From contig JAEUWP010000408.1 in assembly GCA_018524725.1 (NCBI GenBank), positions 1 through 64,000 of the forward strand: a DNA stretch of 64,000 nt. The letters run 5' to 3'. The DNA comes from Podaxis mareebaensis (Eukaryota > Basidiomycota > Agaricomycetes > Agaricales > Agaricaceae). This document shows, piece by piece, positions 10,621 to 23,164 of the stretch. Within the stretch, counting starts at the first letter, position 1. Each line of letters starts with the position of its first letter. Below the pieces are notes generated by a model. It searched no databases. It had not been told where the DNA came from and saw only the letters and a list, made by a program, of their open reading frames with translations. Made by a program: the position numbers and the translations under genes.

Positions 10621-12910
10621 TTACATTCTACCAAGTGTAACCGAAGGAGAAACAGGTAATCTGCTCAAGGAGTGCTACAAGAAGGCTGCGGGTGCCTGGG
10701 TAGCATGAGAACAGAGAAATCTCAAAAATCATTTGATACATCAGGGTAATGAGCGATGCAATCTATGAATGTGACGACGAAGAAGGGCGGAAGTAGGATG
10801 TCGATGAGAGGGTCAGAAAAAGCCTCCTAACGTCGTCTGAGAATACTTGTACACACGATAAATTTTACCTGTTGCCATATGGTAGTACCAGAGCGTGGGT
10901 AGTGTCAGACGTTGCCTGAACACATTCTTCAAAGCCGAGTCTGCCATCGCCTTCTTCATTGACATCCATAGTAATCTTGCCGGTGTCCTGCCGTCCCCAA
11001 CCGTCATCTTGAGAGCCAGGAGCACCCCTCAATTAGAACCACACCCGTCCTTATCTACGCACTACACCTTTGAGATAGCTATTTCGTCAGATACGATCCG
11101 GCGACGAAATGTAGATACAACATATACTTTAGCTTTTCTCCCCAACTACCACAACTAATAAAGCGCTCAAATCCTCCACCAAATCCTGGAAGTCCGAAAC
11201 GAGCATGAGTCTACAGCACAAGAAAAAACGGACCCCTCATCGGAAGTTGCAATCATTCGTGAGGTGAGAGGGATCGCAGCGACTTGAAGAGCTATTTACG
11301 TTCAATCAAGAGTGAATCAGCACTGGAAGTTGTGTGAATCGTTCAACATCTCTCCGAAACTGTCCGAACTAGACAAGCGGTGTTTCCGTCCGCAGGACTA
11401 TACTGCCTTCTCGGGGAGGTGCCACAAACACCCGTGACACTAGCTTGCTAAGCGACGTAGCTTAGGTTCAAAAGGAGGGTCAGGGGTTGTCCACGGCATC
11501 GATTTACCGGCGTACAATCTGTGAGCCGATGAAGGGAGTAGCACATAATACATAACGATCAAAAGCAAAACCAACAACATACACAAGGCCCATCCATCCA
11601 TCTACCCACCGAACCCAAAAAAGCCAATCTCAAATCAAATCACTTTTGCCTCAAGGACGCATCCAACTCATCATCCAATCCTGCTGCGCCTTCTTCGGTC
11701 GAACATCACCACTCTCCCACCTCTCCTCACGTTCTCTGGAGGTGGTAACTGATCCAACAATGGCTCCGAAATCGATTCACGCTCAGGTTCTGCATCATAG
11801 TCACCTCCGCGTCTTCGACCCCGCACTCTCCACGGCCACCAAACCCAGTCCCGATCACGGCGCTATCATAGCAGATACATCGTCAATCGGTCTTTCAACC
11901 CCAGTCCGGTTCGTCCTGGAGGATACAACCGTTCTCGAACACTGTTGGGTCGGACGGTCAGGTGGGAATGTGACATTCCTTCGTCTATTTCAACTTGCGT
12001 TATCCTCTCCGAGAGTTGCTTTTACCCCTTCGGCGATCAAATATGATTCCTGTTTCGCCGCCGTCGTTCTGATATTTGCGCTGCGTGTATTATTGCGGAT
12101 TGCGCAGTAATGAAAGCCACAAAACGTGCTGTAGAACACGTGTGTCCGAAAGGGGGGGGGGGTTTCAATGAGCGCATTTGAAGTTGTGGAGTAGTCAAGT
12201 GAAGGAAGGACACGAGTGAGGAGAGTAGCCACCGGATGGCCTGAACCGTCTGAAAAGGCCATCCGCAGACGAGCGGGAGCAAGATCTTGAATCAGGCTTT
12301 TGCATATTCATCAAACAAAGGGCCCACTAGACACGCCTTGGGGCTTCGCGCTGCCGCACTAAATGTTGGTACTTCCTATACGATTCCTAAGCGGATTCGA
12401 ATGTGAACGAGGGTCGTTGCTTTAGGATGTGGTAAGGAGTTGATGTTCATGAGCGAGGCTGGCGTCCTAGGGGAGTTTGTCCCCCGGTTAGTCATTGAAT
12501 CGGATATTCGTCGTGGAAGAGGTCAATATCAATTGCTTTAGATCCTGCTAGAGAAAACGATGGTGATCAGGAACAATGGAGTTGATATGGAGTCGACGGT
12601 GCCGGTGCCGGTGCTAGTGTGCGTGGTGCCCGCTTTAGGCTGTAGAGATGAAGATGCGGTAAAGAGGAAGGGGAGGGAAGGAACAAGAAGAATCTGGTTG
12701 ATGGGAGGTCAAGCTTTAAAGGTCCAGGGCAGCAGGTGAACACATACCCACGGTCAATTAGGGGTGTAAGGCGCCTATCGCTGAGAATAATCCGTGGGGT
12801 TCTGCGCCACTTAAGGCCCTACTCTGGCACCTGACGCGCTACTTAAAGCCAACCCCTGAAACAAGTGTGAGACCATACGCGGCAGTGTGCCACTCTATTA
12901 ACCAGCACCT
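10621..12910. other. Intergenic region with an orphan EF-hand-like exon
   Basis: No complete gene can be built. On the minus strand at about 10872-11018 an open stretch encodes a canonical EF-hand loop spacing (NEEGDGRLGFEE), ending at a plausible GTAAAA donor near 10866. A + strand frame at 11646-12110 has no recognisable domain. A poly-G run lies near 12152-12161. The last 100 bp is presumably the promoter of the F-box gene. Confidence 0.35.
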
Positions 12911-14590
12911 ATGCCGCACCTCCTGGACTGCCCGCGCTGTGGCTACAGCGAACAATCAACTAGCTACGACGATAGCGCACTGAAACAACTGCTTCACAAA
13001 TCTAACAGCACCCTATCCCCACCCCTGCCCTCTCCCCAACCCTCCGATGCTAGCACATCCGTCTCCGAAGAGGTCGACCAACTAAGTGACCTCATTTCCC
13101 AACTCCAAACACGACGAGCCGCACTCTTGCAACAGAGGAACATTCAACACTCGTCCATCTATAAACTCCCTTCAGAACTACTCGGGGAGATCTTCCAATA
13201 CGTAGATGCGATCGACAGACCAAGCGGCTGCTCCTTCTCCATCCCCAAACACAGACATCCCCTCGCTCCCATCCGCCTCGGGGCCGTCTCTTCGTACTGG
13301 CGTCAAGTCGCTCTGGGCTCCCCACATCTATGGACCCAATTGCCCCTCACGGGTTGTTGGGCATGGGAAAGCAACTTCCCCATCGCCATCACCCTCAGAA
13401 CCTATTTCCACAACCTGAAAGCGCAATCCATGGAGCTAAACGTGGATTGTTTCCGAGGTCGTGTATTTGATGCTGCGACCTACTCGACGAACGGTGGATC
13501 CGGTGGGATACCACATGAAGACGCCTTCAACATCATCTTCCTCGAGAATGCGGATAGGCTGAGGACGTTGGGTTTCAAAATGTGGCCACGAGCCTGGTTG
13601 CCGCATATTGAAAAAGTCCAAGAGATAGTAGCATTTTCAAAACTAGAGGAGCTATGTATAAAGTCTCCTGGTGCGGATTTTGACGGCACGCTTTCCCTCA
13701 CGCACGCACCTCGACTACGTAAAGTGGAACTCGCAGGTGTGGACGAATCCGCTATAATCGACCTTCCATGGCCCCAAATCACTCATCTCACCTTATCCGA
13801 TGTTCCCTCATACCTCTGCCTCAAACTATTCGTCCGTTGCACAAACCTCGAGTACTTCTGTTGCAGCGAACTCGACACTTCAACACCAGGCTCACGCGTG
13901 GTCAGCGATCCAATCACCCTCAAACATCTCAGAACCTTCCACTACCTCGACCACGATGTCACTTACATATGGAGAGAAGCCCTAGGCCGATACTTCCACT
14001 TCCCTTCCCTCGAATCTGTCATCTGGCGCCCAGACTGGAGCGCCGGAGTGGAAAAACAGATATTGCGCCAGTACCCCGAGTCAATTCAAACTCTTGAATT
14101 GCGATTCCGCAGGCGGGATCAACCCAGACTGAAAAACATGTTTCTCCCACTCAACTCTCTCGAAGATCTCAAAATCAGCTGCTGGCCTTCGGTCAAGCTC
14201 AGTGTGTTGGAACTTCTGACACCTCGAGAAGACAAGAAGCTCCGATTGCTGCCTTCGCTTCGGAAACTTCACTTCACGGCCAGGTCAAACGAAATGACAA
14301 CTCGTGTCGTGCAGGCTCTTTTGGAGTTGATACGTGCACGGCGAACACTGACAGAGGGGAAGCTGGACCATCTTGTTCTTTCCTATTATGTCCGCCCCTT
14401 CAGACTGGAGCCATGGCCACAAGAGTTTGTGGAGGGCATCAGGGAATTTGTGCGCGATGGGATGAAAGTGGAGCTCATGGCAGACGACGATAAGGTGGAG
14501 TGCGGTTGGCTGCAGGATCCTGACGCTGGTAGTAGCTTTGTGCCATCAGATTTTTTGGATTTACTAGATTCAATTTCTCCTGCTAATTAG
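12911..14590 (+). CDS. F-box-like protein (paralogue A)
   Basis: Single-exon gene of 559 aa. It starts with a short Cys motif (CPRCGY), then a heptad-like segment before the F-box (EVDQLSDLISQLQTRRAALL, about 56-76), then an F-box-like domain (IYKLPSELLGEIFQY, about 81-97) with the conserved SSYWRQVALGSPHLW tail (about 134-148). The rest forms leucine-rich-repeat-like blocks (LRKVELAG, ITHLTLSDV, LEYFCCSEL, LEDLKISCW). In mushrooms this family is very large and the F-box is expected to bind Skp1 in an SCF ubiquitin ligase; the substrate is unknown. Start chosen as the first ATG, matching the start context of the paralogue at 25827-27467 on the opposite strand. The two share long collinear blocks (DAxDRPSGCS, LPLTGCWAW, NLCLKLFV), so they are recent duplicates. 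Confidence 0.85.
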   Translation: MPHLLDCPRCGYSEQSTSYDDSALKQLLHKSNSTLSPPLPSPQPSDASTSVSEEVDQLSDLISQLQTRRAALLQQRNIQHSSIYKLPSELLGEIFQYVDAIDRPSGCSFSIPKHRHPLAPIRLGAVSSYWRQVALGSPHLWTQLPLTGCWAWESNFPIAITLRTYFHNLKAQSMELNVDCFRGRVFDAATYSTNGGSGGIPHEDAFNIIFLENADRLRTLGFKMWPRAWLPHIEKVQEIVAFSKLEELCIKSPGADFDGTLSLTHAPRLRKVELAGVDESAIIDLPWPQITHLTLSDVPSYLCLKLFVRCTNLEYFCCSELDTSTPGSRVVSDPITLKHLRTFHYLDHDVTYIWREALGRYFHFPSLESVIWRPDWSAGVEKQILRQYPESIQTLELRFRRRDQPRLKNMFLPLNSLEDLKISCWPSVKLSVLELLTPREDKKLRLLPSLRKLHFTARSNEMTTRVVQALLELIRARRTLTEGKLDHLVLSYYVRPFRLEPWPQEFVEGIREFVRDGMKVELMADDDKVECGWLQDPDAGSSFVPSDFLDLLDSISPAN

Positions 14591-14710
14591 TTCCGGTTGC
14601 GCGATTAGTCTTTGGGACAGTCAATATACGGTCATGAGGTTATTTATCACATTCCATCCCGTACTGCATGAACGGGCCAGTATCCAGTGAATTACAGTCA
14701 TCACGACTGA

Positions 14711-15962
14711 CTACAACAGCTTAACGTATGACGCAGGGAAAAGACCTTTCTTCCCGTTGGCCTCGCCAGTCCACCTGAACAAAACATCAAATCACCGTAA
14801 TACTCAAATAAGTCAAATCGCACCAGTCGTCAGATGTTCGCTCAATAACTAACACCCTCATGCCCTCTTTCAGCTCCAGATCTCCAGATTCCTAGTCGCA
14901 CACCACATCAGTTCAAACCCCAGACTTGTTTCTACGAAAAATACAAACCGAAGTTTCGAAATCATACAATGCCTCTGCCCACTCTCCTTCTTCCTCCTGT
15001 TGCGGTTCAGGTTGTGGTGGCGGAGGTGCGGGCGGGGTAACGGCAGCGGGAGCCCTCGTTGGTGGAGGGCCAAATTTACTTCCACTATTCTTTGGCGGGA
15101 ATGCTGACGGTATATTATCCGTGGGGTGAGACACCTGGAACGACGATTTCGGTGGATTGGATGACGTGTTCCTCAGCGAGCCAAAGAAGTTCTTTGCGGA
15201 CGATGTATCTACATCACCGAATTTCTGTGTCGGGACCACGTCGCATACACTGAACATTCACGCATGGCGTCAAGAGACCGGAACGAAACGTACCCTGGTA
15301 CTGGCTAAATTCGAAACACCACCTTGACTTCCAGGCCTATCTGCACTTGAGCCAGTATCATGTCGCTTGGCACCTTGTAGTGCCGCTATGCGATCTGCCA
15401 ACGAACCACCAGAGTACGTCTCCGAAGTCTCTGAAGAATCGCCATGTTGCCCAGCTGTCTATTGCATCGAGAGTCCCAACGAATATACGTGACAGCATAG
15501 GTTGATGATAGGGAATAGTCGATCGGCAAAGAAACAGGAGGCGCATAAGTGTTAAAACTCGAATAAGGTAGCCAGAGGTTATACATACCGCGGACGCAGG
15601 CGCGGCTTTTCCACCAGCGCTCGGATTGGGGCTCGCATTTCCGACATGCTTCAACCCAGCCGACATAAACTTGCCCGCAGCACTACCAGCCCGTCCAACG
15701 GCGGCAACCGCAGCGTCCGCCTGTGCACTCGTTATCTCTTTCCGGAATGGATTCGAATCCGCCTGGGTATTCGTGCCGGCCTTCGCAGCATTGAAGATCT
15801 CCGGGCGTGATGCAAAGTACCTGTGTAGATCAGAGCGAAATGCAGGTGTTTGTATGTTCAGTGTCACGGTGGAGCGAATGGGAGATATCCAAGATCCACC
15901 TACTCGTCTAGCAATGAGAAAAAGGCATCCTTTTCCTGTGTGCCGAGCTTCGTAAAAACCAT
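14711..15962 (-). CDS. Single-SH3 adaptor protein
   Basis: Six exons on the minus strand: 15904-15962, 15589-15820, 15294-15458, 14949-15224, 14824-14891, 14711-14774; 287 aa, all phases agree. The N-terminus (MVFTKLGTQEKDAFFSLLD, then EYFASRPEIF) is a short helical region, followed by Ala/Gly-rich and Pro-rich linkers (PPAPPPPQPEP). The C-terminal SH3 domain (about 231-287) has the ALYDFE start, the acidic RT-loop (ESGDLELKEG), the WW pair and GLFPASYVKLL. It probably acts as an adaptor binding proline-rich partners, as in fungal actin-patch and endocytic proteins; that role is inferred from architecture. One intron sits between the two bases of a Trp codon in the WW pair. A SLADRIAALQ segment in the linker is also notable. 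I cannot assign an orthologue. Confidence 0.8.
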
Positions 15963-16662
15963 CCTCCAGAAGTTGGACCGAGTAGGGTCAAATCGTAGTG
16001 TGTCTCAGAGACGAAGGTGTGGCTGGCATGGGCAATGATCACTTGAGTGATTAGGCCACGAAAGGGTCGTTGCGTCATCAATATCCCTCATTTGACTTTC
16101 AAGCATACGAATTGGTATACGCGTATGTGTATTATTTCATATTCGCATAACAAGAGAAAAAGTGGGGAGGACAGAGCAAAGAAAGGGAGACGGCAAAAAT
16201 ACATATAATAGATCATCTCATCAAAACACCCTATTTAATCGCACAAAATCGAAGACGTAGTGTAAAGAAACCCCGATACATCGCGAGCTATTGCAAGGGA
16301 CAGCACCAGCCAAGGAAAGAGTTCGTTAAACGAGAGAGGGGTAAACAAGAAAGCACAACAAGGAGAGGAAAGATTCAAAGATATATACAAAATTGGAAAG
16401 GGGCGAATGTTGACATGATAAAGAAAATAGAGAAGAAACCTTCCAAGAGCATCCCAAGTGTATACCAAAACAAGGGCCCAGTCGGCGAGCCAAGGGATAG
16501 CGGAGACAAACACAGGAAAAAATAAATGGAACCGTTGTGGAAGGGCTACGAAAGAGGGTGGAGATGTGTGTGGGAGGCGAAGGCGGGGTCAGGGGAAGGG
16601 ATAATGGAAAGAGAGCCCAGCAACGAGACATGAATCAGGTCCATATGTTTTCACCATCTTTT
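15963..16662. other. Intergenic gap
   Basis: This lies between two minus-strand genes: presumed promoter of the SH3 gene on the left and 3' UTR of the Q/G-rich gene on the right. It is AT-richer than the flanking exons, with no supported coding frame. Confidence 0.5.
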
Positions 16663-19600
16663 TCACCAATTCGATCCCAAGAAGTCGTAATCTCCGCTCC
16701 CGAGTCCCTGCTCACCCATGCCTCCCATGCCCCCCATTCCTCCCATGCCCATGCCCATCCCGGAGCCCATGCCTCCCATATTCATCCCGCTACCCATACC
16801 GGCCATACCCATGTTATGGGCCATACCTCCCATTCCCATGCCAGCTCCCATACCGGCCATACCCATATTCTGTTGTCCTACGGGATTGGGCGTAGCCGAC
16901 ATTTGTCTTGACACATCACCACCACCTAACGGGTATCCAGCGCCTCCCGCACCAGCACCAGCGTTAAACCCTCCCGCTCCTCCACCTCCCCCGCCTGCGC
17001 CCCATCCCATACCCTGCCCGTTAAACACCGGACTCTGTTGTCCACCACCCTGCTGCTGCATGGATCGTGCAGCCTGCCCTTGCTGTTGCTGTATCATCAT
17101 TCTCTGGTAATCTTCCGCGCCTGGTATTGCGCCACCAGCACCAGCACCTCCCATACCGGTTCCCAAAGCAGCCATATTCATCGGTCCTGAGCTTAGCGAC
17201 CGCGAAGGTACCCTAGGCGTCATTGGCGATGCTGCGCTTCCATCCGAAGGTGATCTCGTGCTTCTCGCAATGCCAGGTATTGCTCCAACATTTGATCTAA
17301 GCGTTGCAGGTGGCACGAACACATCTCCTCCCATTCCTGCACCAGCACCTCCACCTAGCCCAGCACCTCCCATACCCATACCCATACCACCACCAACAGC
17401 GGGCGATCCATGCGTCGGCGAGGCCATATTCCCCGCCTGTTGCTGCTGCTGCTGTTGTTGTTGTTGGGCAGCTAGGGCTTGTTGTTGCCTCATCATCCTC
17501 TCCTGCTGTATCGCAACCTGCTGCTGCGGTGTCAACCCCGTGCCTCCAGGTCCACCGGGTCCTCCAACGCCTCCGCCAGCACCTGTTGCACCTGCCATAG
17601 CACGTTGCTGCTGCTGCTGCATCAACAACAATTGTCTCTGCTGACTCATATCCATCCCCATACCACCCCTCGCTGCCGCAGCCATCATCCTCGGGTCCAT
17701 ACCCCCCATACCTCCCATTCCACCCATACCACCAGCACCACCACCCATACCCATCCCCGCGCCTCCCATCCCCTGACCCATCATCCCTCCAGGACCTTGT
17801 GGCACGACCGGTGACCCAGGCGCACCAAAGCCACCCGCACCTCCGGTTCCACCCATACCAGCACCGCCCATTAAGCCACCTGCACCAGGTCCTCCAGGGC
17901 CACCACCCGCACGCGCCTGCATCGCCTGCAACTGCTGGTTCTGTGCCTGCGCCTGCTGTTGTTCTTGTCGCTGTTGTATCGCCTGCTGTGCAGAGACCAT
18001 TTTCTGCACCTGAACTTGTACAGGCATTTGCTGGAACCCAGGTACGTTTCGAATCATGTACTGCACGAACGGGTGTGAGGGTTGTTGTAGCGCTTGGAAC
18101 ATAGCCGCCATCAAATTCGGATTGGGGCCGCTGCCCCCAGAACCGCCGGGACCAGTGCTTCCAGGGCCTCCACCACCCATACCAGCAGATCCACCTGCAC
18201 CACCACCCATCCCGCCCATCGCGGCAGCAGCACCGGGATTAACACCAGGAGGAGACATTTGCCGTGCAGCGGCTACTTGTGCCTGTACGCGAGCTTGTAG
18301 TTGGGCCTGACGGGCGCGAATTTGTTGCTCAGGCGTCATTCCAGCTCCACCTCCAATGTTTGGCATACCCATACCCTCTCCAGGATTGCCCATAGCTGAC
18401 GACGTGGGCGTAGGCCCAGCGCTTCCACCCGTCCCCATGCCAACGTTGGGATTTCCAATGCCAGGCGTAGGCGTTCCGGAATTCGAGGGACCTCCAGGTA
18501 CTCCGGGTGCACCGGTGGCGTTGATACCTGCACCTGCGTTAACGTTCGTGGCTGCATTGTTATTCCCACCAGCGCCGGCCATATGATGCATCGGGTTAGG
18601 CGTTGAAGACCCACTTCCTGCTCCGTTCACTGGCGCTCCTCCCGAAGCCGCAGGACTCAAGCCATTGACACTTCCAACGGGTGGAGGAGGTGCCATCATG
18701 CCTTTACTCTCGCCTGTGTCCCGCCTCTTGTTCATCATCATCTGTACCGCAGGATCTTCGGATCGGTCACGTTTCAGCATATTCTGTTGCTGCTGCTGCT
18801 GTTGTTGATGCTGTATTGACTTCATCCGAGCGATTTCTTTGGCGAAGAGGGCGGGGAGTTCTGCATATAGTTGTCGGATGCGATCTGTAGATGTGAAGTC
18901 GAGGAGAGGTGGTGGGTCCATGTTTGGTAGCATCTGCGAAGGTTTGGATGAGATATGCCGAGGGTGTACGGGTATCAGTTAAGTTATACGTACTGTAAAA
19001 TGACCATCTGCAGCGGCAGCTAGCCATGACAAATTTGTTTTTAGACAACCGGCGTATCTAGTAGAATAGTAGAATATGAGGTGAGGTACATGTCTTGTAT
19101 AGGAAAAGGCGCACTGAAGGAATCGGGGATCATTGTTGGATATGCCGTGCGCTTGGAACTGAGAAAAAACGCTAATATGTGCAGCGTCAGAGGCCTATTT
19201 TGTCAGATCCAGAAAGAGATCACTCACTTGAGTAACTCAACGTTCAAGTCTAGCACCTTGACGACTTTTGGATCACGAGTATTTGTAGCGGAAGGGGATA
19301 TCAAGTCGGGGGTAGGAATAGCAGTTTCTGGGGAAGGTCGTAACTGATGTTGTTGAGACACCATAAACGCCGAGGCAGCAGCAATCGGTATACTACCGCC
19401 CGGGTTCACCGGTGGCGATTTCGTTGTCTGTCTCCCCTGTTGTTGTTTCTGTTGGGGCTGTTGCTGGGGCAGGTACTGTTTCTGCTGCTGCTGCGATTTC
19501 ACGTCCTTGGCGGCAGCAACACCTTCCTCGGCCTTCTTTTCTCCTTCCTTCTTTTCTTCACCTTCACCTTCGCCCTCACCATCGAGTTCGTCAGCAGTCG

Positions 19601-20300
19601 GCGTCAGAGGACTCAATGGTGTCATTTGTCTGGACGCCTCGGCGGCCTTCGCCACCCCTCCTGCAGCACCAGCAGCCTCCTCTTCCTCCTCTTCCTCTTT
19701 TCTCGGCTCCTCCACTGGTGCCTCGGCCTCCTTTTCCTCTCCGCCCGCGCTCCCACCCTCACCCTGTCCTGAAGGCGAATTCGTCTCAGGAACAGGCGAC
19801 AGTGACGAACTCCGATCGCCCTCTCTCATCGTCGGTGAGGCCAGATATCCAACTTCAGTCGATGACGAAGGTGGCGGCGGTCCCGGTGTTTCCGTTGTTT
19901 CCGTCGGGGCAGCGTTCGTCGTCGGCATGGTGGCAGTCGAAGACACCGTCATAGAAGGTGCCGGTAACGACATTGTCGCCGAACTTGTGACAAGATGATC
20001 CACACCTGTAATGCCTTCTCCCACATCACCAACATCCTCCGGCGGCAAATGCATAACATCCCCCAAATCATCATGCAGAAACTCCTCCGGCCTGAACTCC
20101 TGCGTATGTGTCAACTGTCCCGTCGGGTCCCCACCTGGATCCCCCAAACCGTCACTTCCACCCAATCCAGACGCGCCGGCGGTGGTCGTACCGAACGGAT
20201 CATCATTGCCAACATCCCAGGTAAACGAATCCAGCGCAGCGGCAGACGCAGACGACTTGAGAGGCGATGTAGAGGAATGATTATGATCAATGTGGATCAT
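16663..20300 (-). CDS. SS18/SSXT-like (SNH domain) Q/G/M-rich protein, candidate SWI/SNF subunit
   Basis: Four exons: 19228-20300, 19115-19171, 18994-19057, 16663-18933; 1154 aa. Residues 1-340 are disordered and acidic (long Glu runs, Pro/Ser). Joining exons 1-3 gives a compact domain at about 345-398: LDLNVELL, then FQAHGI, DPRF, YAGCLKTNLSWLAAAAD. The spacing and residues resemble the SNH domain of SS18/SSXT/GIF proteins (N-x-x-L-L, then a short loop, then LxxNLxxLAxxAD). Next comes DPPPLLDF...RIRQLYAELPALFAKEIARMK, then about 700 residues of Gln runs and Gly/Met/Ala-rich low complexity, again like SS18 tails. Inference: a chromatin-remodelling or coactivator subunit in the nucleus. In animals the SNH domain is N-terminal; here it is internal. 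The acceptor of exon 2 (attag, just before 19171) was chosen because only it keeps the domain in phase. Confidence 0.65.
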
Positions 20301-21546
20301 CCTACTCTCCTCCCGTTAATTATAAAACTGAAAAGCTCCTTCCTTCCGAGACTCGGTATTTCGCTTGCGTGAGAGCGTTCCAGGTACGACTGCCTCCCGC
20401 GCGTGGTATGCTGTGTGTTCCTGGATAGAGAGTGCAGTGCGAATGTATTGCAAACACTCCACACACTACCGGAATGCGTGTGTTGTGCGTAACGTGTTAT
20501 GTGTTCTGTAAACAAAAGCAGAAAAGAAACAATAGTATCGCCCTCTCGGACCCGCCCATAAGTCAAAATCCGCAACCCACCTCTATATACAAGCTTTCCA
20601 CCGTGCCCGTCAGCGTTTCAAAGTCGACCCGCGTCCAGACTCCGAATCCAATGTCGTCGTATGTGAATGTGTGTGTCGTGGACGGTGTGAAGCCGTGCTG
20701 AGAATCGTTAAAACGAAAAATGTGGCGAAAAAATAGAGAGATGTGGAGGTTGAGAGAGTCTGTCGAGGAGCGTGAGGAATCCACGCCCCGAGTTCAGCGT
20801 TTGTGAGCGGGGGGACTGCGATTCTCTCGAGGGCACAGGTCAGGCTGGAGCGTGCGACTTTTTCTTGGCGGAGTCTCAATTCTCCCAGCGCCCACCACCA
20901 TCCTATCCCCACCGTCCCCAACTTCGAGCGCAGGGTGAGTAGGGAACACAACGCCGGACTAAGTCGCGTTGTACATGGTATCAGGGAGAAATACTAACAT
21001 ACAGATCAATGGGAAGACAAGATCCCCAAAGGGCAAGAAAGAACTTGCGCCAGCCAATAATTACGCCAGAATCTCCCCACATCACACTGCCGCCGTGTAT
21101 GTTCCTGGCTGCAACCGCCAAGGCGAAGCACACGTTGTCCCTCGGTCCGTCCATCATGTGAAAACAAACCCAATCACCCAGAAGTTGATCTATATTGGAT
21201 AGACATCTAACGATGAACGTGTAATAACAGTTTGACCATACTAATACTACTGACGGTAATGAATGGATGGACGAGTACGTCCGGTTACATGGGGAGACAA
21301 AGCGCATGATTTAGAAGGACATGATAGTCGTGAACATGGCATGAACAAATACTGTAATAGTCCGAGTTTTGTTGTGGACCATAACCATAATCCAAGAAAG
21401 AGAAAGGAAAAGAAAGAGAAAAATGAGTGTGACAACGTCCTGAAAAAGAATGTAAGGAATGGCGTTGAAAGGGATCGGTTTCTCATAGGCACGAATGAAT
21501 ATCATTGCGTCCGAGTCTATCCACCACTTCCCTGACGCCTCAGGCC
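20301..21546. other. Intergenic gap (promoter side of the SS18-like gene)
   Basis: It holds the presumed 5' region of the SS18-like gene and the 3' UTR of the cyclin gene, both on the minus strand. No frame with family features was seen on either strand. Confidence 0.5.
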
Positions 21547-23164
21547 TCAAGCCTCGCTTGAGTTTCTGAGGCTCCCGGACTTCGACGGTACCAGTCGTCG
21601 GAACGCGCTCTGGGTTTGCCCGGGTGCCGGGTCTGCATGACGTGCTCTGAGGTTGTGCTTTCTTCTGTTTGGCACTCCCGAATTGGACACCCCAGTTTTC
21701 GTTGCAGCACCCCACATCCGACTCAAGAATCCTCCAGTAATACCATTTCGCGAGAGGCACGGCATCGTCACACTAGTCGCCATCCCCGTTTCCGAATTGG
21801 TTATAGCCATTGTAACCGCCAATGAGTTCGAGCGTTTCGTTTCGCTATTTCTGGACCGCCTATTGCGAACAGGGGTATCCAAAGCTGTGACGGTATTAAT
21901 CGAAGAGGTATCAGACAGCTTCCGTGGTCGAATATTGTTCCTATATGCGTGCGTAAGGACGGGCCGTAGCATGAACGGTCGCTTCTTCGGCGTTGGTTCC
22001 GCAGAGGCCCCGCATTCTTCTGTATGACAACGGTTAATCAAGTTCCTCTTCTCCCACTCCACATCATACACATCATCGTCAGACTCGTTGCTAAGCCACC
22101 CTGAGGAAGAAGACGATGATGATCCAGTATCATTTGCAAGCGAAGTCATATCCGAAGACGATGTCGAACTAGAAGTGCTGCTCAGACCATTGTGCGTCGG
22201 ATTCAAAGAAGCAAAGGTCAAAGCAAAACGAGAAGGGTTTGGGGTCGAAAGATGTGCTGTTGGAAGGCGCTTCGCAAATCCAGGAAAGACAGACGTAATT
22301 GTAGTGGAGACAGCAGAGGAATCTTCATCAGGTGTAGGAAGTTGCGCCTGGGCCTGGGCCTGTAGGCGAGCTTTGCTCGCCCTGGAGACTTTATCAATCG
22401 CAGAAGCACGAGTCGAACAAGGATCCTTAGACATGAAAGGTGCGAAGTGCTTGATCGCCTCCGCCTCATCGAACCGTAGGTCATAATCCAAGAGGTAAAG
22501 GAGTTGCCTTTCCATGAGACCGATTTCTGCGACGTCGAACATTACAGCGTAATTCGCCCAGTGAACATTCTTGGGTGACGAGTCGTTGAGGTATTTGGCA
22601 GTCACGATGAGCGTAGCTAGAAAGACTCTATGCCGAGTACAGGGCATCCCTATCCATTCAGGGATCAATCGGTCAGTTTTCAGTGCTCCGTTCAATGTGA
22701 TGACATGCACCTTTCGCCATATCCGGAAGCTTTGTTCTTAGCCTCTCGAGGTATACCAAGGTCGTGAGCAATGTTGGGACTTGTACGTTGGAACACTTGA
22801 TCAAATGTGCGATGAAGTCATCCAAAGGAATCAACCGATTCGAGGCCTCGGTTGACCTGGAGGGTGTCGCCATCCCTGGCGACACAGGCGGTGTGACAAG
22901 GCCTTCCATAGCTGCAGCCATCGAAGCACCAGCACTTGCAGACGCTACCAAAGTACGAGATCCAGATTTAGAGGTCGATGAGCCCGCCGAAGAAGCACTG
23001 TCGACGTGAATAACACTTGTTGCACTCGCAGCAATGTGCTGTATCATATCCATCGAAACACGTCGATGCATGAGCGCGACTAACTGGGGGTCATGCATAG
23101 ACGAGGGAACCAACGAGGCAGGATGCCTGCGGTCAGGATGAACAGTGAGTTGGGGCGCCGGCAT
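21547..23164 (-). CDS. Pho85-type cyclin (Pcl1/Pcl2-like)
   Basis: Two exons, 22711-23164 and 21547-22649, 518 aa. The intron (GTGCAT...GATAG) splits a Gly codon. The cyclin box is formed across the junction: [29 protein letters not shown] (exon 1), then [29 protein letters not shown] and [15 protein letters not shown] (exon 2). This is the Pcl/PHO80 family arrangement, partners of the Pho85 CDK (cell-cycle, morphogenesis and phosphate signalling). The roughly 300-residue C-terminal tail is Ser/Thr-rich and disordered, with basic patches, and probably carries phosphorylation sites. The start at 23164 is the first in-frame ATG; an acceptor-like sequence (gaccgcag) nearby leaves open an extra upstream exon. 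A second Pho85-type cyclin lies at 54226-55884. Confidence 0.8.

Noticed and set aside
11646..12110. 154-codon frame on the plus strand
   Set aside because: No recognisable feature and no splice context; kept only as a note in the gap entry.
13480..13782. Antisense frame in the F-box gene
   Set aside because: Lies wholly within a well-supported exon of the other strand.
16718..18586. Long Pro- or Cys-rich frames on the plus strand
   Set aside because: They are antisense shadows of the Gly/Met/Gln-rich exon of the SS18-like gene.
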